Source: Warburgia ugandensis (lineage: Eukaryota; Streptophyta; Magnoliopsida; Canellales; Canellaceae). From it: a DNA stretch of 64,000 nt. Positions 54,832 through 64,000 of this stretch are shown here, piece after piece. Each line of letters starts with the position of its first letter. Within the stretch, counting starts at the first letter, position 1. Both the position numbers and the translations under genes were made by a program. The DNA lies in NCBI GenBank assembly GCA_035236585.1, contig CP141128.1, forward strand, positions 26,441,618 through 26,505,617, read 5' to 3'. The notes under the pieces were generated by a model. The model made no database searches, was not told the DNA's origin, and saw nothing but the letters and a program-made list of their open reading frames with translations.

Positions 54832-57066
54832 TGTGACGACCATTGGGTTTTCACATGCCATTTCTAAAATGTGCAAACCAGACTCCTGGCAGTACTTGAA
54901 TCATCCCTATTTGAAATAATTTTTATAAAAACAATGTGTGCAGCAAAAAAATCTTTTGTTTAGTCAATTTTAAAGCCACGAATGTGTTCACTGCAACAAA
55001 TAGTTAGTTTTGAAAATTATTGTAATCATAAATGTCTTTAAACAGGTATATCGTTCTGACTCACAAATTGGCTGTAGCTAAAATCTGGTACATGTCCAAG
55101 GGGTGAGAGTTTAGTCACATTCATTCTCTGTTCCTTACACCAAACAGTTGATTGTAACACCGACATACTAGAGGTTTATTCAATCCCTTTTTGAACTAAT
55201 CTATAAAAATAATATATTTATAGGTGAGTGTTCCTCAGTACTCACTAGGATTTATCCAACTCTCTCTATTTTTAAAACACGGTATGAACAAACCAACATA
55301 CATAATTCTGAAATGCAATTTGTCATTGTAAAATATTAGTGATTACTTTTTATGTAAACGTGCATGTTGTCTGCAGAAAACATAAGCTCATTGATTACTA
55401 ATTCAACCATAGAATCTTTTGTTATAGTCTAGTATTTTCAACAATATAAATTAGTTACATGAAAATCATAAAGTAGAAATCTGTAGATTCGTATATGAAG
55501 ATCTTGGCAAACATGTGTAATTCTGAAGTCAAATCAACATATTGTGAAGAACTCTTAAAATGGTCATCGTTCAATGCGTGCTGGCTATCATTTACATGAG
55601 TCTCTCAGTGAACACATCACACCAACTGGTCACGAGTACTCGTATATGACCATCTCAATGCTATATGCATATCAATAGCACCGATACACAGAAATTATAG
55701 GGTCAACTATGCTCCTCCGCACACTGCCTCATTTGGCGACCTGCCCACTTGAAACTCAAGGGTTTTGTCCCCACTGTAAGCTGCCTCATTCGGCGATCTG
55801 CCCAGTTCCCACCGCAGGCTACCTCATTTGGCGATCTGCGCACTTGGAACTCAAAGTTTTTTCCTATAGTAGGTTGCTTCATTCGGCGATCTACCTACTT
55901 AGCATAGTGCCCACCAGGCTCAATAGCCCAAAAAGCATATATAAATGAACCCAAATCTCAATTGTCAAAATCATGCAATTTATGCATTTATTTTCAACCA
56001 TGCGAGCAGTGCATAAAATCAATTCATGCTAATATCACATTCAAAGTCATAAAACATGAATACAAGTCCACATACTAGTATAAGAAACATTATCTCAAAA
56101 GCATGCTTAACACGGTAATAAAGGCAAGTCAGAGTTTAGGATGCATTTAAAAACTTAGTACTATCAGACTACCTACCTCGATGTCTCATGAATCACTGTT
56201 CTTCATTACTCAACCCTGACCCATCTTCGTGAAGCCCTGGATATTAATTGATAATAAGGATTCCAATATTATTTTCCATCCTTTGAAGATTATTACTTAG
56301 ACTTATAGATTAATGGCTAGATCTGCCTTTTAGGATTTTAGATCCTTGCTTAATATGTTTTCTGGCTAAATCTTACATATAATGGCTAAGATTGATCCTG
56401 AGTTATTAACCTATAATGGATCAATTCATGAGATTTGATCATCTTTGACATGGTAGATCTATGAGATTTTTATAGTTTTTTGGGCTATAGTCATGTAAAA
56501 TAGTTCTCGGATCCTAACTTTCATAGTCTCATTAAGTCCACATACGTTGATACGACGCATGTGGTTCTTTCGGATCATCAATCGGAGTTATATAGCCTCC
56601 TTAATTGGATTTTTTAGCATCACGAATCTATGAACGACCTAGAATCATTCACATAAGGCCCACGCGTGAGCGGTTCCCGGGCGCATACGTGTCGATCTAG
56701 CGAAATAGTGTTTGTAAGCATGCACATGCCGAATGACGCACGGGGTGCGCGTCACAGAAGGCGTCACGCGAATGTGTCTTCGGCGCGGCGCGTGCGCGGT
56801 ATACGGCTCTGGGCGCTCGTGTGCCCCAATCAAGCGGGACTACACCCGCACGGTTGCACGCACGACTGCCACACCGGGAGTGCGTTCTTGGGTACACATC
56901 ACCGTGGCTTCCCTAGGCACTAGTTCAAGGGTTCTAGAATGAACCCTTCTTCCCCGGCGTGTTCCAGGGCTGAAAAATACCATATCGGCATGGATCTGGT
57001 TTGGGAAAAGGGGAAACTTAAGAGGGAGATGGGGGCTTACAGGTAGCCGGAGATGGTGCCCCTTCT
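54832..57066 (-). mobile_element. C6: chromovirus-type LTR, minus strand, runs into the gap
   Basis: Begins TGTGACGACC like C3 and C1. It contains 'gtgagtgttcctcagtactcactagg' (about 55222), the counterpart of the C1 'gggtgagtatatac' block, tandem repeats at 55724-55912, a GC-rich CpG-containing stretch (56640-56930) like that of S1, and ends at the assembly gap. Its 5' LTR boundary is therefore unseen. The ORFs at 56645-56942 overlap on both strands within the GC-rich part and have no domains. Confidence 0.65.
55724..55912. repeat. CTGCCTCATTTGGCGATCTG tandem repeats in C6
   Basis: Four units start at 55724, 55781, 55819 and 55874, two with a longer spacer ('aactcaagggtttt'). They create a misleading 79-codon repetitive ORF. 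Confidence 0.7.
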
Positions 57067-57566
57067 NNNNNNNNNNNNNNNNNNNNNNNNNNNNNNNNNN
57101 NNNNNNNNNNNNNNNNNNNNNNNNNNNNNNNNNNNNNNNNNNNNNNNNNNNNNNNNNNNNNNNNNNNNNNNNNNNNNNNNNNNNNNNNNNNNNNNNNNNN
57201 NNNNNNNNNNNNNNNNNNNNNNNNNNNNNNNNNNNNNNNNNNNNNNNNNNNNNNNNNNNNNNNNNNNNNNNNNNNNNNNNNNNNNNNNNNNNNNNNNNNN
57301 NNNNNNNNNNNNNNNNNNNNNNNNNNNNNNNNNNNNNNNNNNNNNNNNNNNNNNNNNNNNNNNNNNNNNNNNNNNNNNNNNNNNNNNNNNNNNNNNNNNN
57401 NNNNNNNNNNNNNNNNNNNNNNNNNNNNNNNNNNNNNNNNNNNNNNNNNNNNNNNNNNNNNNNNNNNNNNNNNNNNNNNNNNNNNNNNNNNNNNNNNNNN
57501 NNNNNNNNNNNNNNNNNNNNNNNNNNNNNNNNNNNNNNNNNNNNNNNNNNNNNNNNNNNNNNNNNN
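57067..57566. other. Assembly gap of exactly 500 N
   Basis: A round 500-base run of N is a placeholder of unknown true length joining two contigs. The left contig ends in the C6 LTR, and the right contig starts in the middle of C4-like sequence. Frames computed across it (for example 56840-57625) are meaningless. Confidence 0.99.
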
Positions 57567-59739
57567 ATCAGGTTCCAGCATGCTAGAGACCCCCTATGTG
57601 GGCATGTACCCAAATGTGTGCTCACATGTGAGCTGTAAAAATCGCGTGAACTAATTAGATCTAAGCCCGGTATGTCTAAATTCTGATCTCACCGCTCAAT
57701 TTTGAACCGAGATCTTATATCTTCAATTAAGAGCTCAATATATTCTGCTTTTAGATCCGAAAGCTTTTGTAGTTTCCTTGTTACTTGTTTAAGGTACTAA
57801 ACTCATGAAATGTATGTTTTCAATTGTATTTATTAGTAATAATCACAAAAATTCCATAGTAACAGATGGGATTGTGATCAAGATGATCCCAAAATTGAGA
57901 TCTAAACCGATGGATGGGTTTAGAAGGTCCTAAAACCTTAGGGACCATGATCACAATAAAATTTTTGGGTTTCTAGATCAAGAAAATTAATAAAAATAGT
58001 AAGATAAAATTTTTAGCCCTTAAAACAAGGATGAAATCTTAAAATCCCAATTTCGATCTCAATTTAACTCCAAGTGGGAGATAAAAAAGTTGGGTTAGAT
58101 TCCTCTTGATGAGGAGAACTCATCGAACTAATAAAATCATAAGTTTAATTCATTAAATGTTTTGAATTTAAGTAGATAAGTATACTAATGTCCTCGATCT
58201 ACAAGATTTAGGGTGAAAACCATTCAAACTATGTTGGATGATGATCTAATAATATACTAACTTAAATAAATTGGTTATATGTAATTGAATTGGCAGATCT
58301 TAAGAGATCTAGCATTAAAAGTGGTAAAATCCAATAAAAATGAATGGTAATCTTCTTGATCAAGGAAGACGTGGGTCAGTATGGATGTATTTGGATGATG
58401 ATACATGAAGTTAATATCATATGGATTGATGGACTTGATGATGTTGATTTGCGATATATTAAGATCTATGCCCTTACAATGGATAAAATGACTTGAGATC
58501 TTCTTGATCTGGCTGGATCAAGAGGGATCAAATCATTTGATGAGGTGCATTAATGATCAAATGATGAAATTAAACTGTGAAGATGTATTAGATCTAAAAG
58601 AAAATGAAAAGATCAAGATCTAAACCATAAAAGAGATGAATAATGAATAATGACCATTGGATCATGATGAATAGTTATGGCATGTTAGATTTCCATTTGA
58701 AGTATTAAATATTATTATAATTTTCTATTTATTGCTTAGTAGATTTAATTGTGGATTTTATTTATTTATTTATGCTTTAATGCCATTGTATGAAAATTAC
58801 TTCTTTAAAAATGTAATTAAATGAAAATAGAGTCGAAGAACAATTACATGGAATGAATGACATGGACTTGATGATAGTAAGGGTCATATTTTATAGGATA
58901 ATATAAGGAATATAAATTTCTTGGCCCAAAAATAGGAGAATAATGAAACTGCATGAATTTAATATTTAAATGCATTATGGATTTAATTAAAATCAATTAG
59001 AAAGAGTACTTAAGGTTGTAATTCTCAGGGAACCTTATGAAAGGTTGAGTTAATCTTCGCTTTACATAGTTTCTAATTTCATGTTTTAATTACCATTATT
59101 AATTTAGGTTAAAAAAATCCACGAATTTTTGGCTGTGTTAGATAGTTTAAAGTAGGAACCACTAAAGCATCACTATACCACTCCTCATGGGATCAATCAC
59201 CAATGTGCTATATTACAAATTATTCATGTACTTGTGAGTTTTAATTAAAACAACAATAGCACCCATCACATGCTCAGGATCCTCTCTTGAAGGAGGTGAC
59301 CATTGCCACTCTAAAGGGTCTCTCGTCTAGTCGGGATTATGCTAGAATTTAAATGGCTGGCTCTACAAACATATTCTATGACTTAAACTACCTACCCGCT
59401 AAATTTTAATATGGTGCGACGTGGTCATTAAGTTATGAGCCAATCCGGGCAAGCTATGGGATGTTCAGCAGGAGAAAGGTTGCTAGACAAAGCTAACCCA
59501 TAAGCTTCTACACCACACAAATTCAAGAAAATCAAAACAATTTAAAGCCGTTAGGGCCTTAACGATTGCTCAATTGTGCTTGTTGTTTGTGCATCATTGT
59601 AAATACTAGTTCTTGACAAAAAATAAAATAAAACACAAAAAACAAAAAAAAATTTCTTGGGTTGCATGCACATTTGAATACACAATGTAATTTGGAGGTT
59701 AGTCAAGTACCACCAAAGAGACATACAAATTGCATTAGT

Positions 59740-61500
59740 TACCATCAATGACTAATCAACACCTAAGGTTAACTCCTTACCCCCATGGAAGTATTAGAGC
59801 TGATCGAGGCTCCTCCACTCATCATGATGAAGGATCGCTAACTTTAATGGATGATGAGTATCAACCTCCACCAAGAAGGAATAATCATCCACCAAAAAAG
59901 AATGGACAAGTAATACCGAGAGTGGGACCAACAAAGTGACCATGGGAACAATGATCTTTATCAAAATCCTCATGGAGGAACTTTAAGAGATTACCGTTAG
60001 CCTAAGTCCCCAGCATACCATCTTATGTCATTCTTCATTAGAATGTTGGTGCACCTGAATTTGAAACTAGAGTAATCCAATTAGTTTCTAAATTCCATGG
60101 GTTAGACAATGAAAGTCCTTACCTACATTTTAAAGGGGTTTGCTGAGGTACATAAGTACCCATTGTACATAGAATATTGGTTTAGGTAATGTAAGGCTTA
60201 AAAACTATTTCCTTTCTCTTTGAAGGAAAAAGGAAAAATGTGGTTTAATGCACTATCAACAAGTTCCATGAAGATCTAGGATCTGATGATTAGGGAATTC
60301 TTAAAAAATATTTTTTCCTTATGCATAAAACAAATACACTTTCTAATATAAGATAATAGACTTTACACAGAAAGACAAAGAGTCATTCTACTAATACTAG
60401 AAAAGGTTCAAAGATCTATTACTCACATGTCCCCATCATGGCTATGAACCATGGCTTTATCAATTTTTTCTATGAGGGCTTAATTCTAATATGCATTAGT
60501 TTGTAAAGATAATGTTCAATGGAAACTTTTAGAATAAGCAATGAGACAAGGTTGAAAGGCTATTTGGGAATGGTTGGCTAAAAATGGATAGACATGTGTG
60601 TGTTTCAAAATGAGTTGAACACCTAGATAAGCTCAAATCCACAACTACATCTGATAGAGGGAGGCATGTATACGATATTTAAAAAAAGATGAACTTAATT
60701 CAAGAGCAACATCCTTAGCTTGAAAGCTTGAGGTTATGGAAATGGGGATGAATATCTCTAAAAGGATTAAGAAGTGTGTATCATTTGTGAAAGTACTACA
60801 CATATCTTACGCGGGAATGTCCTACCATTACAACATTCTAAGAGATACTTCATGATCGAACTAATGCATTGAATACATATAAAAAACCTTTCTCCCAATA
60901 TTCTAAGATGCATAATTCCAACTAGAGAAATCATCCAAATTTTAGTTGGAGAAATGGACAAAATGTCGTTGTCTCACAACCCGGCCGATATTGGCCTCAA
61001 CAACAAACTCTTAAATCTCCTACTCAACCCCATATCAAACTCATCAATCTTCTACTCTTGGACCTTACTTGCCCTCATCTAAAGACACATGCCTCAGAGG
61101 ATAATATCCATCAACTTATCCAAAACCAAGAGAGGAAAAACTTCTTAATTAGAAATCCAATTAAAATAAGCCACATAAGTCTATGAATTAAAATGAAAAA
61201 TATGATGAGCCAAATGATACAAAAATATGGAAAAAGGAAAGTTTCCATTTTAGCTACAAGCATACTCTCTAAGTGCGCATACGGTTAGCAATAATACATC
61301 TAATGCATCATTAAGCTCTAACATGGAATAGTGAGGCTATCACATCGTCCATACGAGGTGGTAAAAAGAATTAAGAAAGATGAACCACCAAAGATTGATA
61401 AAGTATAAAAAATCCACTAAAAATAAAGAAGAATTTAAAGAAAGGGACCCCACTCAGCTGGATTTGATCCATGTCCATTCCTTACTCCATTCCCTTAAAG
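59740..61500 (+). pseudogene. Second copy of E3 gag
   Basis: Equivalent to 25501-27200: 'DDEYQPPPRRNNHPPKKNGQVI' (59850-59915), 'LFPFSLKEKGKMWFNAL' (about 60205-60260), 'CWKRF'-like and zinc-knuckle pieces near 60780-60830 and 'RNHPNFSWRNGQ' near 60925-60965. There are more frameshifts than in the first copy, for example an extra A-run and a shifted 'CIICESTTH' with added bases, as expected of sequencing error or further decay. Confidence 0.75.
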
Positions 61501-61744
61501 GTTGCATTAAGTCACAAAGAGTACCACCATTGATGAGATTATGAGGATATTCAAGCAAAGTCAAGATCAATATACCTACTCTTAGATGCAATAAAAATAA
61601 ATTCCATTATATAGGTAAAATTTTAAAGGATTTATGCACAATTAAATGGAGAATTAATTGTGCAAATGGAAACATTTGTGACTAAATAATTGAGTTCGAC
61701 TCTTTAGCACTACATACATCACAAAACTCCACATGAACCCCCCT

Positions 61745-63730
61745 GATTAGATAAGACCTAGATTTCATCACTTAGTTCCTTGGCCCACCTAGGAATCAAT
61801 CAAAAATCCTTGTATGCCATGATCCCACCCTTGAATGTTAATTTAAAATCAGAGTAGAAAGAGACTTAGGATATGGAGCTTATAGGACCCTTCTTAGAAG
61901 GATGCAATCTATTGTCACTCCAATGGCTTTTGAGCATTGTGGTTATAGTGGGTGTCTTAAAATCCAAGTGATTTTCCCATGCCTTCCATTAACATTAGTG
62001 AAGGTTTAAATGCCTCCCTAATATAGAGGCTTGTATTAACCACTTTTGAGAAAAAACCCAAGCTAGTAGCGATAGTCTAATATGGATAAATGAAGAAGCT
62101 TATCTAGATCTAGGTCTAAGAACCTACAACATATGTACTAAGAAAAAGATAACCAAGATATTGCTCGATTAGTTGGATACTAGGATTTGATTATGTATCA
62201 ATTAGTTTAGGACTAGCATTTAGGTTGCATAATATAGTTAGGATTTTTCATGGAAAAAAAAAAAACTCATTAGATTTGTATATAATGATTTGTTTTGTGT
62301 ATACAAAGATTGATAACAACAGCCTGTAGAGAAGGGGATAGATTTCATAGATTAGATGCATCAATGGATAGGATAGATATTATGGAAATTCAATTCCTTA
62401 GGATAATAACTTCTAGGCAAGCTTAATGCTGCAACCTTGAAGTACCATAATAATTATGCTTTATTCTAAGCATCACTATCAAAATCCTTCATGGCCCCCA
62501 TTAAGCTCCACATACAATGGTTATTATCAATTGCCAATGGATGCACCTAATGCATTCACATACCTAACAATAACTACTATCTAAGAAAAATTATAATGGA
62601 TGGGCTAGGCATCTCATGAACAACTTATGGTCTCATGATTACCAATATTAGGAAGAATCATAATGGTCCCACCTTGCAATCCAATACTACCATGATTATC
62701 CAAAGAGAATATTACGGTCAACATTCATGGGTTCAACCCAACTCAATCCTTTTTCAATACTCCAATGCTGCATGACAATATCAACCCTATGAGTTGTTTC
62801 CTCTGAGCATGAAGAACAACTATTAGAAAGAGAATATGCAACAATTTTTGTGAGGAAATGGAAAAAAAAAAAAAAAACATGGATGCCTTTAGAAAAGGGG
62901 AATGAGGAATTGAGAACGAGAATGGGAGGAATAGGGAAGAGACAATGAGACCAATAAGAGAAATATCTTTGATAGAAACATTGCTAAAATTATAAAAAGG
63001 ACTAAGGAAATAATACACAATTGGTGATGATGAAGAAGACATTTATTAGTAATAATAGGATGGAAATTTCTTATGAACCACAAAGTCCACAACCATCCTT
63101 AGAAACCTCTAACTCATATCTACTCAAAGCCATGTCCTTGTTCCTTATTATGATAATGATGAATAGACTTCAACGATGAAGAAAAATGAAGCGAAGATAG
63201 AAACATCCAACCCATATCCTCTTGAATCTTGTCCTACTATTTTATGAATTTGATGAAGACACATCCATTGAGAAGGTGAATGAGTTGCTTTAGATACTAT
63301 GCTGGATTAACGAACACTTCTCAATAGCAATACAAGAACAACCTTTTAGAGAAGAGGCGAGTTAGCTTATACCCCTATTTTAGGACAATGTTAGAAAAAA
63401 TGGAGGAAAGAGTTAAAGGAGTGAATATAATGAATGCTTGTGTTATCCCTCAATTTGGTCAAGATAAGGACTAATCATCTGCAAATGGTCCAACAAAATT
63501 CACGTGTAGTTACATGAAGGCATTATGTTACCACCACCTCGAGAATCTATTTGGAGGGATTATATTGACTACAGAAATACTCAAGATGAGGGATCATTAA
63601 TATGATTTCCTACAACTCAAAATTGTGGTGGTATATTGTCCATAATGATACCAACACCTAAAATTTTGAGCTGGAGGACATTTATAGACTCTTAGTAAGA
63701 TTCTTAAGTGGTATGAGAATCTTGCCATTT
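61745..63730 (+). pseudogene. Second copy of E4 leader and unclassified ORF
   Basis: Equivalent to 27452-29400, including the abrupt E3-to-E4 junction near 61740, the Tyr/Gln/Pro-rich stretch (about 62480-62780), the 16-base A run (62862-62877), the 'ETSN.Y' segments and the two 'DYREILK'-like segments (about 63560 and 63685). The shared junction shows that the E3/E4 fusion is a real feature and not an error of one contig. Confidence 0.75.
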
Positions 63731-64000
63731 CATTCTTATGATTAGGATTAGGAAAAATTAGTTTAACTAGTTAGATCTAGGGGTAGATAGTTAGATTAGT
63801 TATAGGTCATGTCACATTTGAAGACGTTAAACTTAGTGCTTTTACGGAAGCAACTCATGATTTTTTAGAAAGTCTCATTCATCTTTATTACCCATTCATC
63901 AATTAGGTGTCCTATATTTCAAAACATTGAGGTCAATGTTTCGTTCATGTTGGGGGGTGTAGAAATGACATTTACAGTTTTTTCTTGCATTTTTGAAAGT
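63731..64000 (+). mobile_element. Second copy of the E4 tail start
   Basis: 'gacgttaaacttagtgctttt' (about 63823) and 'aacattgaggtcaatgtttcgttcatgttggggggtgt' (about 63923-63960) repeat 29479-29627. The copy continues past the window edge. Confidence 0.75.

Larger units (their letters stand above)
57567..64000 (+). repeat. Noisy second copy of 23345-29665
   Basis: The contig to the right of the gap follows 23345-29665 base for base in the same order and orientation: C4 3' part, unassigned segment, E3 LTR end, leader, gag and linker, the E3/E4 junction, the E4 leader, ORF and start of the tail. It is ~113 bases longer overall, and differences are dominated by small insertions and local scrambles. 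The similarity starts at the gap edge and not at an element boundary. It is most likely a less polished allelic or duplicate contig; a recent segmental duplication is the alternative. Confidence 0.85.

Noticed and set aside
55709..55948. 79-codon repetitive ORF
   Set aside because: Produced by four units of an LTR tandem repeat; unit spacings of 57, 38 and 55 bases do not all preserve a protein repeat.
56840..57625. ORFs of 177-261 codons on both strands
   Set aside because: They are mostly N read as unknown residues across the 500-base gap.
1..64000. Host genes, tRNA, rRNA or organellar inserts
   Set aside because: I looked for conserved protein motifs, tRNA-like arms and rRNA-like blocks on both strands and saw none. 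Retroelement primer sites resemble tRNA ends only by complementarity.

Overview
This looks like intergenic DNA from a large, repeat-rich flowering-plant genome. The sequence is AT-rich, and every recognisable coding tract belongs to a plant-type retroelement: Athila/Tat-like Ty3/gypsy, Tekay/Del-like chromoviruses, or an RTE-clade LINE. I found no host protein gene, rRNA, tRNA or CRISPR array, and nothing bacterial. No element has an intact open reading frame. The species cannot be fixed from the sequence. All calls come from reading the sequence by eye; no database search was run.

Layout. 1-1043 is the 3' LTR end, primer site and leader of Athila/Tat-like element E1. E2 (1044-1880 plus 15141-20655) is inserted in it and carries a 5' LTR, leader, gag, a tandemly doubled protease region and the start of RT. 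An RTE LINE in minus orientation (1897-15140) sits in the E2 LTR. With its own insertions removed the LINE is about 3.3 kb, which is full length for this clade. It is cut into three pieces by a solo chromovirus LTR (S1, 2140-4872, target duplication AAACC) and by chromovirus C1 (5478-12656, minus, target duplication CTCAT). C1 in turn contains the 3' end of an oppositely oriented relative, C2 (6693-9981).

20656-24830 holds two further chromovirus-type LTRs, C3 (minus) and C4 (plus). E3 (24831-27451 plus 33947-36066, plus strand) supplies gag and a protease start, then RT, RNase H and integrase. Between these lies E4 (27452-33946), an LTR element that has an unclassified ORF and no pol. The minus-strand Athila-like element E5 (36067-44119) is inserted in the E3 integrase and has its 3' LTR, tail, integrase, RNase H, RT, protease and gag C-terminus. 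E5 is cut by the chromovirus-type LTR C5 (44120 to about 47390). A degenerate ~41-bp tandem array (47391-48990) follows. E6 comes next (48991-54831, plus): a partial LTR, primer site, leader, gag and protease, and then directly the 3' tail with no RT or integrase. C6, another chromovirus-type LTR (minus), runs from 54832 to the edge of a placeholder gap of exactly 500 N (57067-57566). The last part, 57567-64000, is a noisy second copy of 23345-29665 and is probably an assembly duplicate.

The most interesting signals concern RNA structure and element architecture. Three diverged Athila-like LTRs carry a stem-loop at a comparable place: the arms differ in sequence yet stay complementary, and the loop keeps TGACAGC. 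A second stem-loop recurs at an equivalent place in two leaders. Two chromovirus LTRs form a large inverted repeat around a 168-bp spacer. Two Athila-like copies lack pol, one of them with an ORF I cannot classify. Genes do not cooperate here as in an operon; the window is a stack of nested, mostly dead insertions.
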